In this document: piece after piece, positions 32,401 to 42,639 of the stretch | Numbering within the stretch: the stretch's first letter is position 1 | How the letters are laid out: each line of letters opens with the position of its first letter | From: Actinernus sp. WN-2022 | Lineage: Eukaryota > Cnidaria > Anthozoa > Actiniaria > Actinernidae | Reading direction: 5' to 3' | Length of the DNA stretch: 64,000 bases | Assembly: GCA_030867875.1 (NCBI GenBank) | Contig: JAOWCC010001634.1 | Location: 51,308,021-51,372,020 of the forward strand | Made by a program: the position numbers and the translations under genes | Notes under the pieces: model-generated | Database searches by the model: none | Seen by the model: only the letters and a program-made list of their open reading frames with translations | Told to the model about the DNA's origin: nothing

Positions 32401-32561
32401 CAACCCTGGCCCATCCAAGCTTTTGACCATGCGGTATTTTCCCGCGAAATTCTCTCGCGCTCGCATGTCCACAATAACAAACTAAGCTCCATAATGTGCT
32501 TACATATCATTAAAGGGCTAACTTACTTGTTTGGACTTTTTTTGTCACCTTTTTCTTCCAT
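23206..32561 (-). CDS. RYBP: RYBP/YAF2-type Polycomb protein, four exons
   Basis: RYBP/YAF2 is a subunit of variant PRC1. Its NZF zinc finger binds ubiquitin (including ubiquitinated H2A) and its C-terminal hairpin binds RING1. Exons on the - strand are 32,561-32,527 (start), 32,167-32,039, 28,181-28,074 and 23,434-23,206 (stop TGA). Every junction is GT-AG and in phase, and the sum is exactly 501 nt (166 aa). Visible motifs are the start [12 protein letters not shown], the RanBP2-type finger with [20 protein letters not shown], the strongly conserved [17 protein letters not shown], and the RING1-binding [19 protein letters not shown]. It is shorter than vertebrate RYBP (about 228 aa) because the Lys-rich linker is nearly absent. 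An extra exon between 23.4 and 28.1 kb cannot be excluded, but none is needed for phase. It is convergent with RAD18. Confidence 0.92.
23679..23870. repeat. Possible pogo/Tigger-like MITE remnant
   Basis: CAGTTACAGACAC occurs twice (about 23,733 and 23,811), with GTGTCCACTTATGGGAG at the right edge. The GTGGACAC...TTACGGG style of sequence resembles pogo-type MITEs. Ends are not defined; weak call. Confidence 0.35.
23951..24290. mobile_element. Repeat family M2 with inverted arms
   Basis: AGTCAGCTTGCCTGTTTGTT at 24,076 is mirrored by AACAAACAGGCAAGCTGACT ending 24,267. The leading ~115 bp (CAAGAGGCCCTGAGTGGCCT...) recurs at 33,882-34,010. A middle part (ATTCAGTGCTTTGTTTTCCA...) recurs inverted at 27,565-27,640. 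Confidence 0.7.
24291..26044 (-). other. RYBP intron sequence without recognised gene
   Basis: AT-rich intron. The open frames at 25,671-25,935 overlap on both strands and show no known domain. No well-formed palindrome was noticed except short ones. Confidence 0.55.
26550..26753 (-). CDS. Unrecognised ORF in helicase TIR element
   Basis: 67 codons ([15 protein letters not shown]...), Arg/Lys- and aromatic-rich. No family recognised. It could be a last exon of the element's own gene or chance; position inside the TIRs is the only support. Confidence 0.3.
   Translation of the reverse strand: MAWNRGRYFLYAFSYTCPANTARKRPFKKFLLSKEPQQLKQDTILRNRQKVEAVECYFQCMKADRSN
27095..27331 (-). pseudogene. RecQ/DEAH-type helicase N-terminal fragment
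   Basis: [20 protein letters not shown] leads into a Walker A motif [10 protein letters not shown] at about residues 53-62, as in RecQ-type ATP-dependent helicases (where the Pro before Thr is usual; here it is Cys). Only the first ~75 residues remain. The frame then drifts into [13 protein letters not shown] and stops. Helicase motifs II-VI are absent from the element, so it is not functional alone. Confidence 0.7.
27484..28073 (-). other. RYBP intron with inverted piece of family M2
   Basis: 27,565-27,640 is an inverted diverged copy of the middle of the 23,951-24,290 repeat. The rest is featureless. Confidence 0.55.
28074..28181 (-). CDS. RYBP: RYBP exon 3: conserved [12 protein letters not shown] motif
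   Basis: Acceptor TTGCAG, donor GTAGGA (- strand). It encodes [17 protein letters not shown] and a short basic stretch [12 protein letters not shown]. Confidence 0.93.
28182..29357 (-). other. RYBP intron sequence without recognised gene
   Basis: AT-rich, with a G13 run at 28,426-28,438. No domain or clear element seen. Confidence 0.55.
29358..29500. mobile_element. MITE family M1, copy 2
   Basis: GGGCTGTGTGCAAAAAGGG at the left and TTTTGCACACAGCCCTTCA at the right, the same family as 9,066-9,206. The copy is more diverged. Confidence 0.8.
29501..29792 (-). mobile_element. tRNA-derived SINE (second family)
   Basis: On the - strand, CTGAGTGGTTATAA (A-box like) is followed by GGTCGCAGGTTCAAACCCTGG (B-box) and GACCAACGCTCAGGGTC. 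The 3' boundary is uncertain. It is distinct from the family at 2,731 and 32,754, and lies directly beside the M1 MITE. Confidence 0.6.
29793..30370 (-). other. RYBP intron sequence without recognised gene
   Basis: AT-rich, nothing recognised. Confidence 0.5.
30584..30720. mobile_element. Palindromic MITE inside minisatellite
   Basis: TATAGACCCTATAGATGCAGAAGTCCTGGTGACTTGCATG is mirrored by CATGCAAGTCACCAGGACTT then ATGCATGGGTCTATA. Confidence 0.75.
30829..31282. mobile_element. TIR MITE (about 450 bp)
   Basis: AAAGGTCCAGATAAGAACTG and the inverted CAGTTCTTATCTGGACC form ~25-bp ends. The - strand ORF inside (30,825-31,190) has no recognised domain. Confidence 0.75.
31496..32038 (-). other. 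RYBP first-intron sequence
   Basis: No gene or well-formed repeat recognised. Confidence 0.5.
32039..32167 (-). CDS. RYBP: RYBP exon 2: RanBP2-type zinc finger
   Basis: Acceptor TTTCTCCAG, donor GTACTG (- strand). The four zinc Cys are seen in [20 protein letters not shown], followed by DVRKGTSTR. Confidence 0.94.
32527..32561 (-). CDS. RYBP: RYBP exon 1 (start)
   Basis: ATG at 32,559-32,561; donor GTAAGT at 32,526-32,521. It encodes [12 protein letters not shown] (last codon split), close to the GDKKSP start of vertebrate RYBP. At 35 nt it is too short for ORF calling. Confidence 0.88.
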
Positions 32562-32753
32562 ATCTTCCCAAACCTAACGTTATTGGCAATGCCATGCAGG
32601 GCACGGATGAGTTCTGGTCGAGTTTGTATACAGACGAAGAGTTTATCTATGGGCCAATCACAAACCTCCTTCCCCAGACAATAGGTATCTTTATATGGAA
32701 GTAAAAATTACCATACCGTAAGAATTCAATTTATACATGTTGCTGCCAAATAT

Positions 32754-33008
32754 GGGGAGCTCGGGTGGCGCAGTGAGTTTAGCGCTTCGCCTCACCTCTA
32801 TGGCCCAGGTTTATTTGATTCCTGGACGCGGCGCCATATGTGAGTTGAGTTTGTTGGTATCTCGCCCTTGCTTCGAGGGTTTTTCTCCGGGTTCTCCGGT
32901 TTTCCTCCCTCCGCAAAAACCAACACGCTAAATTCCAATTCGATCTGTGGATTAGCCGGGATCTGGCTTTGATCAGCCCCATGGTTGTTTCAGGTCTCGT
33001 TAGAAATT
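32754..33008 (+). mobile_element. tRNA-derived SINE (family 1, copy 2)
   Basis: The full-length sense copy: head GGGTGGCGCAGTGAGTTTAG, B-box region TTTGATTCCTGGACGC, then TTTTTCTCCGGGTTCTCCGG and a tail with GATTAGCCGGGATCTGGC. It lies just upstream of the RYBP start. Confidence 0.82.
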
Positions 33009-33880
33009 CAGATATATTCAGAGGTATGACATCTGATCCCCCCTCAAATATTTCAATTTCAATTCATGTAGTTATGTAGTTCGATCCATGCTCATTCCTC
33101 CACCCTCCCCTCCCACAGGACAACATTCTATGCACGTCCCTTCCCCCATTCGATTCCACACACAAATACCTATGTTACGTACGAAACAAAAAAAGGTATA
33201 CGAAATGAACACTCGTGTTTTTGAGGTATTTCAAACAATGAGAAACCAAAAAGAATATGGGATTGGGGGGAGGGGAAGGTCCTGATACTCAGGTTAAGTA
33301 TAAACCGATTCTCCGGCATGAGAACGAGTATCAGTTGTAGTAGTAGAAGTTATCTGTTTAAAAATATGACTGAACAGAAGAACGATTTTATTCAAAAGTC
33401 AAGAGATAAAGTTTTTCTTTGTCTACTAGCCGAACGAAACTGATAACACACACTCGTGGAGCCAAGGTTCGTTGCCTTTGATGCATATGGCCAACCGAAC
33501 GTTTTCTGAACAAGAACTCTCCCGAGACAGCAAATCACTTTGCAAACGATCCATTGCAAAAGCAAAGGGAACTAGGAGTTGAATTGCTAACACGTAAGTG
33601 CTAGGCAACATAAAAATTCGACTTACAATTCGAACAGTAACCGCTAATATTTAATGTGCAGAACTTTCTGTAAATATTTTAATGTGAAATTGAAATTATT
33701 ATATATTTTTGAAGCACTAGCCCACTCTGTAATTCATCCAAGTCTTGTGTACTTCATGATCAGGTGTAACTTTATAGGGATATAACGATCAGTGTTCCTG
33801 ACTTGACAGCCTACAGGGTTTTTTTCAGGTCCACCCCTCTCTTATCTTCCTTTATCTTAGATTAATGTCATAAATTGTAA
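33009..33880. other. Intergenic sequence upstream of RYBP
   Basis: No supported gene. Short frames at 33,088-33,285 and 33,426-33,611 lack any recognised domain. Confidence 0.5.
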
Positions 33881-33881
33881 C

Positions 33882-34010
33882 AAGAGGCCCTGAGTGGCCT
33901 TAACTCGGGCCACCTAGAAATAGGTTAATTAATACATGGAGTTCTAGCATATTTTTGTGTCATACACTGTACATGGTTTGTGCTAGGGGAGCAGGATAAT
34001 TGATTCACTA
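33882..34010 (+). repeat. Repeat family M2, partial copy
   Basis: CAAGAGGCCCTGAGTGGCCT through GGATAATTGATTCACTA matches 23,951-24,070 plus the far end of that element. It looks like an internally deleted copy. Confidence 0.65.
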
Positions 34011-34401
34011 CACCGAGTAGCATGGAACCTCTCGAGACCTGTATTCTGATTGCACCCATAATACTATGGTTTTTTTACTGCACTTTCTAATGGTTAGGGT
34101 GTTTTCTATTGTTGCGTAGGCCAATACTATCGCTTGTTTCGAGAGGTTCCACCCAACCTAGCCTGTACACAGACCTCAGTAATCCCTTCAAAGGAAGGAA
34201 AAGGAGGTCTGTACTACGGATGAGTTAATCGTGTTCTAGGTCACGTGGATAGTTACAGGAATGTTGTAACCAGTCGCTGATTGGCTGGTGCCTCGTAGCG
34301 GGTGCTGATTGGCTTAGCGGTTATGTTGACCTTAGTTCTGGCTCCGTGGGAAAATCCGAGCTCGATTCACTCTGGTTTGGAATTGTATTAAGACGAATTG
34401 C

Positions 34402-34705
34402 TATGTCATTTTGTGTCCTGTGCTCGGTTAATATCGAGAAAAAAATGATAAGAATATCGTTCATGGAACTCAGTGCTGCATTTGAAGTCTGGTAAGAAAT
34501 TATTTCTCTCGAATTTCAAGTGAAAATTCGGCCTCAACATAAATGCAGAATGTGCCTAGAAAGTTTGAAAGAATTTGCAGGGAACAAACGAAATTCTTCT
34601 TCAGATATCGTCAAGTTCTTAAAAACGAAAAGAAAGTCCATGTTCAAGAGCTCTTTTTACAAAGCGAATGGCTGTGGTAGACGATCAACCAGAAGCAATA
34701 TCTGA
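34402..34705 (+). other. Possible short Cys-rich coding segments
   Basis: An ATG at 34,402 opens MSFCVLCSVNIEKK, and from 34,521 a second frame reads KCRMCLESLKEFAGNKRNSS. Two CxxC pairs suggest a zinc-binding N-terminus, but the donor at about 34,492 and the acceptor at 34,520 do not give a matching phase. Unrecognised and weak. Confidence 0.25.
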
Positions 34706-34868
34706 AAAGGCTTTGTCTTTTTTGAAGACTAAGGTTAAGTACCCTGGTTGCAGAGGTTTTCTAGAGAGAACAGCCACGGAGAAAGAGCCGCGAAGGCGGC
34801 GATCGGCGAACTGCGAGAGGTTTGTTGTCGAGTTCTCTTTTCGCAAGTTCGTAAACCGTAAATATCAG

Positions 34869-35031
34869 GCTCTGTATATAGCTTCCTCCTGCTCCGTTTT
34901 CAAAGTTATCTCCTTCGCCTTAACCCTAGTTCCAGAGGTTTTCTAGAGAGAACACAGCTGCTCGCTTCTTTCTCCGCGGCTGGGTAAAGGTACTTTGAAA
35001 ACAGAGCAGGAGGAAGCTTATACAGAGAGCC
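34869..35031. mobile_element. Small inverted-repeat element
   Basis: AGGCTCTGTATATAGCTTCC and TCCTGCTCCGTTTTCAAAGT are mirrored at 34,991-35,031. TTCTAGAGAGAACA also occurs twice (34,759 and 34,938). Confidence 0.65.
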
Positions 35032-35379
35032 TTTATTTTGTCTTAGAATTTAACAACCTGACCCCGGCCGCTGTGAATTGTGACCTGTACTTTAAACTTG
35101 TCGTTCTGGCTGTGCTTTCGACAGGCTTTGGAAAGAGTATGATATTTACGGTAAAGAGCTAGAACTCGACAATTAACGAACCGTGACTTAATTCGCCACT
35201 GAAAACTATTGTTGTCGACCAAATTGCAGAGATGCAATCCGGCTATTGACTTCACGGCCGTTGAACTAGGAAATAATCAGAAATCCGCCTCAATACATTT
35301 ATGCAACGGTCATCCATTTCTTTCGGCAAACATTCACTAAGATGGACTTCGAGTTGTCAGAGAAAGACGATCACAACAT

Positions 35380-35771
35380 TGGGCCATTCCATTTTATATA
35401 CACACCCCCCCTATTGAGGGATTCACTTCTATACCCCTTTGGATATAATTTTGGGCAACCCCCTCTGGATGTTTTTTTTTTTTTTTTTTTTTTCGCTGTT
35501 TCTCCAGACCCCCTTGGATAGCCTTTCCAGCCCTCTTGGATTTTCCCCTCTCCCCCCAAGGATATCCAAGTTTCTCAATAGGGGTGGGGCTGTTGTATAT
35601 TATATCCTGGCTACCATCCAGGATATCCCTGGTGTGGATATCTACCCCTTTGGATATTTTACTCGTCCCCCTCTGGATGTTTGTCAGTTTTACCCCCTCC
35701 CTCCCCCGAGGATATCCAAGTCCCTCAATAGGGGGGGGGGGGGGGTGTGCATATAAAATGGAATGGCCCAT
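35380..35771. mobile_element. TIR MITE with T- and C-rich interior
   Basis: GGGCCATTCCATTTTATATA at the left and TATAAAATGGAATGGCCC at the right, ~40-bp arms. Inside are degenerate repeats of CCCCCTTTGGATAT and homopolymers. The long frames on both strands are low-complexity artefacts. Confidence 0.8.
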
Positions 35772-37164
35772 TTACCACGAGTTCTTCAATATCGAGTTCC
35801 AGACAAAACTTTGTTTGCATTGGAGTTTTCTTTGAAGTTTAGAGATTTTTTCGATCCTGTATTTATCTTTATGCGAGCTTAATTCTTTTAAGAAAGGAAG
35901 CAGCCGCTTGTATGGCACCTCTTCTGAGAGTGTCTTCTGGTTCGCCAGACTGCGGTGCTGGACGGCTTTTTGAAGCAGCTTATGTATGTATTTCGGAGGA
36001 TTTGCAACATGAAACTCTTTGAGAGACTGATGGGGCGAACGCAACAAGCTAAAACCGAACTGTCTACATATATATCTAAAGTGGTACTGTCGCAGTCCTT
36101 TCCATGGAGAACTTTGAACAAAAATAGCTGGTTTTATTGAAATTTCCGTATCTGAGAACCAATTTTACCAACATTTTGCATTGCATTTGACAGCGAGCGA
36201 AGTTTGTTTTGAATATTGCACGCATTTCAATCAAACCAAATCAAAATTGGCAGGCTGTCACACGTCGACTCCTATTGGTCAATTAAGAATGAGTTACAAG
36301 TTAACGGAAATCATGTGCGTGTTGGGCGGATACTCAGAAACCAGGGGCTTTCGTGCAGGCGGTCTTTCAGATCTGCTTCTTCTCCCCCAACCCCCTCCCC
36401 CCTCCATTTGTCATTCGATCCCAGCTCTCAATCACGCTCGGCCAATATGGCGGCGATGATCCGTTTGCTGCGCGAAAAAACACCCTCCACCGCTCAAGCA
36501 TGTTAAGGCCTGGTTCAGGGGTCAAATTTCGGGTAAAAACTGTTTTCCTAATTTCAGCACAGCCGAGTATGGTAAGTACGCCAAGTTTCTCACGATAATA
36601 GGTATCGCCATTCTTGACTACCTTAAGTGGTTTGTGTGTAGTAAAACGTGTCACGTGGTCTGTCACGTGACTTAGAACACGAAATCAGTAAATCAAAAAC
36701 GCGGCTCCGAGTTTAAAACAGCCAGGATGGTGAGTGGATATGTTTAGTTAAGGTTGGAGCCTTTTACCTAAATCAACTTAGAAAAGATGACTACAATGTT
36801 TCGTTAACGAGTAATTAAGGCGAACATATGCAAAATAGGTCACGTGACTTTTTGTACCCTTAATATCTCCTTATCTTTACATGATAGTCATGTTTTCTAA
36901 GCGTGATCTGAAACACTGCGGGAGGAATAATGTTTTAGCAGGATTACTTTATATTCATATGTTATCGTCGCAGCCGCATTTCACTTAAACGATTTTATAT
37001 TATTATGACGTCATCGATCACGTGATACCACAACCATCCACTTAACACATTTAAGGAAGTTGATATTAGTATTACAGTGTAATTAGTTTTTGTCTAAACT
37101 GTTATTTCTGTCAGAAAACATTTTTTTAACGTACATCTATTTTCCGTTAAATGAACCAGGCCAC
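35772..37164. other. Intergenic region, unrecognised
   Basis: Overlapping frames on both strands (35,772-36,121) carry no recognised domain. 36,430-36,700 is locally GC-richer (GGCCAATATGGCGGCGATG) and could be promoter-like, but no gene start is supported. Confidence 0.4.
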
Positions 37165-37545
37165 CTCCCTCTTTGTCTCTTGCATTGCCGTTAACAATAG
37201 GAAATGAACAATCTGAAATCTACAATGTGTACCGTCTAGTGTTTCTCGGCCAATGGAAATCGAGATATAATTTATGCAAAATTATGCCGGAACACGATTA
37301 ACGACAGTGTAGCACAGACGTCCCTTCCCGAGTTTGAGGGGAGACGGACGGCTGAACACAGGCTACACCCCACCCCTTTTAACTATTTTCTGCCGCCGAG
37401 AGAAACCTCTGCCCACGAAGCGATTACATGCGCCACGGTATCTCGATTTCCATTGGCCGAGAAAAACGAGACGGTAAACATTGTAGCTTCGTTGTAGATT
37501 TCAGATTGTCCATTTCCTATTGTTGACGGCAAGAGAAGGCGAAGT
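37165..37545. mobile_element. Inverted-repeat element
   Basis: TCTCTTGCATTGCCGTTAAC...TTTCTCGGCCAATGGAAATC (37,178-37,265) is mirrored by GATTTCCATTGGCCGAGAAA...CGGCAAGAGA (37,443-37,533) around a ~175-bp centre. Confidence 0.75.
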
Positions 37546-38039
37546 AGAGAAAATATAATACATTTCCATCTTCGAGGGTATAAATCAAAGCTTTCTTTAG
37601 GATAAATTACTACCATTTGCAAGCTACCGTTAAGCGTGAACCTTTTTCCGCGTTCGTTTATGTTTGAAACTAGACGTCTGGCGTCCCAAACCTTTGCAAT
37701 TCGTCGGCAAACCATAGTTAATAGAGTGGAATGGTTATGAAACCCAGCGACCTTCTTTGTTATATGTCTTTGTTAGCTTTTTTCAACCACTACCCTGCAC
37801 AAAACACAATAGAAATTCCGATGTGTTAATCAATCAGCCAATAGAAACGTGTGAGTTCAGTCGTTCAGGGGACGCTAATGAACTATGACCCTGCACAATC
37901 TTTTGTCTTGCCCCCTTTCAACATAAATCGCAGCGCAGTTGATAGCCTATGGCGGGTGATTACCGTCAAAATTACACTTTTGATTTTGTGGAACGCATTG
38001 AATTTAGCAGTGAATCCAGTTTGATGCAACTTTGAATTC

Positions 38040-38395
38040 TATGGTGGTACTTTGAATTTTCTATGTCTTGGTTTTCCACTGCATCTCGAATTTTCGGATA
38101 TTATTTGAATTTTCGGATACACTAGTGAACTTGAGGAAACATTGAATTTTCGGATATACTTCGAATTTTCGACTACAGTTTGAGTTTTCCTTATACATCT
38201 CGAATTTTCGGATACATTAGTAAACTTTCGGAGACACTTTGAATTTTCCGATATACTTTGAATTTTCTGGTACACCTTAAATGTTCGGATACACTTGGAA
38301 TTTTCGGATACACTTGGAATTTTCGGATACACTTGGAGTTTTCGGATGCACTGAATTTTCGGATGCACTGAATTTTCGGATACTCTTTCATTCCA
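38040..38395 (-). repeat. 20-21-bp satellite in left foldback arm
   Basis: About 15 variants of GAATTTTCGGATACACTTG. On the - strand it reads open as repeats of YPKIQSVSENSKCIRK, which is an artefact of the repeat period. Confidence 0.85.
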
Positions 38396-39459
38396 ACGAG
38401 TGAGCCTGGTAACTTGATAGGCCTCGCCGCCAAAGCGAGGTTATTTATTTCCGGCCAAAAATAATATATTCCTTTTACTTGCACTACTGTTCACTGGAGG
38501 CTCGATAAGCAGTCAGTATAGATTGGAGCAAGTCTAGCAGTTTTACTGCTGCCATCGAACTGCTGCGACAAGCTACAAATATTCTTTCATCGAGCGAGCA
38601 TTCTTCTCGGCCTTCTACCAGCAGGCCAGCTCTAGTACAACTACAAGTAATGTGAATTCCCCAGTCCCAGATCGCAACGGAAATGGCGGACTTTAGAAAC
38701 CTCTTCTCTGTCGCCATATGAACCAACTGCCACTACACCATTTAGCTCTTCACAGAAACCAGAGGCAGTGGAGGTCGGCCTACCCCATACTTTAAACCAA
38801 AAGAAACCTGGACACACGCCTTTTTAAGTAGTTTTTGGCAACAAAGACGGGCAATCGAATTCAGCCGAAAGTTAGAAGCCATATACCTCCAGCTGAAGGC
38901 TGGTGGCGGGTTCGAGATTCTAAGAAGTGCATGGGATTGGCAACAAATTAGTGTTTGTACCTCCGCCAGCTACTGGGTACTGTGTCCGTCATTTGAGGGA
39001 TGAAAACCGCCGGCCATAGCCGAGTTGAAACTAGACCTCACCCAATTCTGTTGCTAAACTACGCTAAATGGTGTAGTGGCAGTTGGTTCATTTGGCGAGA
39101 AGAGGTTTCTAAAGTCCGCCATTACAGCTCCGTTGCGATCTGGGACTGGGGAATTCACATTACTTGTAGTTGTACTCGAGCTGGCCTGCCGGTAGAAGGC
39201 CGAGAAGAATGCTCGCTCGATGAAAGAATATTTCTTACTAGCTTGTCTGAGCAGTTCGACGGCAGTAGTAAAACTGCTAGACTTGCTCCAAGTCTAACTC
39301 GCTGAGTCATGAGAAAGTCTATAAAACTGCTTATCGAGCTTATTCCAGTGGGCATGGGACAGTGCAAGTAAAAGGAATATATTATTTTTGGCCGGAAATA
39401 AATAACCTCGCTTTGGCGGCGAGGCCTATCTAGTTACCAGGCTCACTCGTTGGAATGAA

Positions 39460-39800
39460 AGAGTATCCGAAAATTCAGTGCATCCGAAAATTCAGTGCAT
39501 CCGAAAACTCCAAGTGTATCCGAAAATTCCAAGTGTATCCGAAAATTCCAAGTGTATCCGAACATTTAAGGTGTACCAGAAAATTCAAAGTATATCGGAA
39601 AATTCAAAGTGTCTCCGAAAGTTTACTAATGTATCCGAAAATTCGAGATGTATAGGAAAACTCAAACTGTAGTCGAAAATTCGAAGTATATCCGAAAATT
39701 CAATGTTTCCTCAAGTTCAATAGTGTATCCGAAAATTCAAATAATATCCGAAAATTCGAGATGCAGTGGAAAACCAAGACAGAAAATTCAAAGTACCACC
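39460..39800 (+). repeat. 20-21-bp satellite in right foldback arm
   Basis: The inverted counterpart of 38,040-38,395 (CCGAAAATTCCAAGTGTATC units). Confidence 0.85.
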
Positions 39801-40360
39801 ATATAATTCAAAGTTGCATCAAACTGGATTCACTGCTAAATTCAATGCGTTCCACAAAATCAAAAGTGTAATTTTGACGGTAATCACCCGCCATAGTAGC
39901 CCCTTTGAAGTTTGCCGGGTTTCATAACCATTCCACTATATTAACTATGGGCAAACTAATTAGTTTCAACCTCGATGTTGAAAACCTTTGGTATGTCTTC
40001 TACCGTCGTGCAACTCAGATTATGCCAAGAGACAGTTGTTGTCTTGCATCTCTCATAATTCTGAGCGTCCAAAACTTTAACTTGAACCGACATTTATATG
40101 ATTTAGCGCGTAGCGCGAAGGAATATCTAGCTGAAAAGTTTCCAAACCTGAATCCCACTCGCTGAAACGTGAAGGCTGTCAAAGGTTGTCACAATCGCGG
40201 TTAAATTGCAAAGGTTTGTGCCGCCAAACGTCTAGGTTTCAAACATAAACGAACGCGGAAAAAGGTTCACGCTTAACGGTAGCTTGCAAATGGTAGTAAG
40301 GTAGATTTATTGAACGGTAATTTCAAGGTCTTCTGTGCAGTTCAGCAAAATAAGAGGACA

Positions 40361-40405
40361 AAGCCAGAGTTCGAAGCCAGAGTTCGAAGCCAGAGTTCGA
40401 AGCCC
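40361..40405 (+). repeat. Short tandem repeat
   Basis: Three units of AGCCAGAGTTCGA directly right of the foldback element. Confidence 0.8.
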
Positions 40406-40854
40406 GTTCATATCAATCGTTGGCAAACTAAAAACTGCGTGGCGACATAAACATAAACGGCTGCGAAGGATACTGTGGGCAGAGCCCTAATTTATACTCT
40501 CCAGTTCTAGTTTCATGACAGTTCGGTTTATAGTTACGGCTTTCCACGACAAATCCTGCTATTCTTTTCGATTTTAATACGGTAGTCATATCCAGTTCTG
40601 TTTATGGGTATAATTCGTGTGTCCGGAAGTTGGATTTATGTAATTGTGTGACATGATGTAGAGCGTGAATCGCGTCACACGCGCCTCACTTTCGTGCACA
40701 AATGTTGGGAAACGTGGTGGTTTGTAAGACGGAACCATGTGGCATGTGAGAGAATAAACAAGGACACAAATCACAGTTTTCGAGCGAGTTTATTTGGTTG
40801 ATCCGGGAATATTACACAAGAACAGGGCCAAGGTTTAATTCTCGACACCAAAAG

Positions 40855-40872
40855 TGGCGACCCTGCCAGGAC
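40855..40872 (+). promoter_or_regulatory. Primer-binding site of BEL/Pao element
   Basis: TGGCGACCCTGCCAGGAC starts with TGG and is close to the complement of the 3' end of an animal tRNA-Arg(ACG)-type. It follows a stretch ending CTCGACACCAAAAG, as expected just inside a 5' LTR. Confidence 0.65.
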
Positions 40873-41379
40873 ACACTGAGATTTTAGGGATTTACAAGCG
40901 AGTGTTTACTGATTTCGTCGCGACGAGTTTCGCACATTCAGTGTCATTCAGTGGATCTACACATAGGCTTTAGCACATTCTGCCGGCAGAATTTCGAGCA
41001 TAATAGGGCCTCAAGAGCAGAAAACGTAATTGGGGCATAATCCGGGCATATTTTTGGGCCTGGGAACGAGGAAAAGTGGGGACGAGAGGGAGCTGGGTAC
41101 GAGCAAAACAAAGATGGCGGCGGAACAAACAGAAATCATTGACCATAACGAAGAAGAACAAGAAAGACAGTTGGTTACCAATGCTTTAACTTACCTTAAC
41201 TTTATTGCAAGCTCCGAAAAAGTCCGACCTGTAGCTCGTAAACGTAAAATTAGTACTAATCCATGAAAAAAATGGAAACTGCAACTGCCCCAAATTTTCA
41301 GAAGCATAAATCCGAGAATAATAGTACTTTTGGAGCATAATTTCGAGCAGAATAGTCTTTTTTTCGGGCAATTCTGGAA

Positions 41380-42315
41380 ATGGATAAAGAGTTGAGTTAC
41401 GTTAAAGAATGGACTGAAAAGTTTAAGGGTGCTGTGCAGCCATTCCGAGAGGCGAGATTCTGGTGAAAAGTCGTCTGGAAAAAGTAAAGGATAGGCAAGT
41501 TGAACTTAAACTTGAGAAAGAATTGGCTATTCAAAGAAAGATAAGGAAAGAACAAATGAAATGCCAGAAGGAAATTGAAGAGCGTGAGAATATATGGTAT
41601 CAGCGGAAGCTTGACTATGAGAACAAATTAGGAGAGCAACAGGCAGAACGCATGGCAAAAGAGAATCCCAGCAATCTGCTACAACCACGAAGCAGCCAGC
41701 AGTGATCCCACAGTCGGTCAAACTACAGAAATATACCATTACTCCTTTTACTGGGGACTACAAGGATTGGCTGCGCTTTTCGAACCAATTCACTGTGGAA
41801 GTAGATGGGTCAAACATCTCAGATATCACTGAGTATATAAGTTCAATTATCTGTTAGAGCTGGTAAAAGGAAAACCAAGAGAAGATATCTTGGGACTGCC
41901 ACACACTGCGGAGGGTTATAAAGAGGCCAAACAGATTCTGGAGCAAACATATGGTAAGGAAGGGTTCTTAAAGCCCTGATTAAAGAGCTTGAAGAGCTTC
42001 CAATGATAACTGATGCCCGGAAACTGCAAAGTATCCATGTCTTTTACAATAGACTGTCCAGAATTGTACGCACACTCACTACTATGAAGAAACTAATGAC
42101 AGCACAAAGCATGGTTTACACTCTTTTGGATAAACTTGGACCCGTTCGAGAGGTGATAGTACAAAAGGATGATGAGTGGGAACAATGGGGGTTCGAAGAA
42201 TTGGTAGAACACATAGGAAGGTATGTGGACAGAAATCCCCTACCTATAGTAGACATGTCAACATCTAGTAATGACTGCACTAAGGGGGGTCGGGGCAGTG
42301 AAAGTCGAAAGTGAG
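41380..42315 (+). pseudogene. BEL/Pao gag (coiled coil and DUF1759-like capsid)
   Basis: A coiled-coil region (EKVKDRQVELKLEKELAIQR, 41,463-41,705) is followed, in a shifted frame, by a capsid-like segment (TPFTGDYKDWLRFSNQF near 41,730-41,800) and then MITDARKLQSIHVFYNRLSR (42,003-42,314). At least two frame breaks occur between 41,705 and 42,003. The order matches BEL/Pao gag. Confidence 0.75.
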
Positions 42316-42320
42316 ACAAA

Positions 42321-42620
42321 ATGCTTATGACTGGTTCTAACACACAACAGAAACAAAGCTCCCCACTGTGTGTCTATTGTAAAGGAAACAGTCACAAGAG
42401 CAAGGATTGCACAAGGGTGCTTGACATTGCAGCCTGTCGAGAAATACTCAAACAACACAAGTTGTGCTATAACTGCACCAAGGGGGGTCACATGGCATAC
42501 GTATGTAAGGCAAGGGGGTGTATCAGGTGCAATGCCAGACATCACACCTCTCTATGTGACAGAATGCAAAGTACACTCTCGGCAAGTCCCAGATCGTCCA
42601 CCCCTTCCATCGAATAAGGG
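42321..42620 (+). pseudogene. BEL/Pao nucleocapsid zinc knuckles
   Basis: Three Cys/His knuckle-like motifs: CVYCKGNSHKSKDC, CYNCTKGGHMAYVC and CIRCNARHHTSLC. The frame then ends; the aspartic protease expected next is absent. Confidence 0.8.
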
Positions 42621-42639
42621 ACTGGCACTAACAAGGATA

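Larger units (their letters stand above)
37607..40299. mobile_element. Large foldback element (2.7 kb) with satellite arms
   Basis: Left arm 37,607-38,748 and right arm 39,063-40,299 are inverted copies enclosing a ~314-bp centre. Matching marks are TTACTACCATTTGCAAGC against GCTTGCAAATGGTAGTAA at the outer ends, and GAACCAACTGCCACTACACC against its mirror at the inner ends. Each arm contains ~350 bp of a 20-21-bp tandem repeat (ATTTTCGGATACACTTGGA). The right arm has an extra ~240 bp (39,955-40,195). No transposase. It would fold into a very long hairpin. Confidence 0.85.

Noticed and set aside
35394..35771. 125-aa - strand and 105-aa + strand ORFs
   Set aside because: They lie in the T/C-rich interior of a MITE and consist of repeated low-complexity words.
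35772..36140. Overlapping - and + strand ORFs after the 35.4-kb MITE
   Set aside because: No recognised domain on either strand and no consistent splice signals.
38039..39672. Open frames with repeats such as YPKIQSVSENSKC, and a CRISPR-like regular repeat
   Set aside because: The 20-21-bp units are directly tandem with no unique spacers, and the frames are open only because the unit length is a multiple of three. Satellite, not protein or CRISPR.
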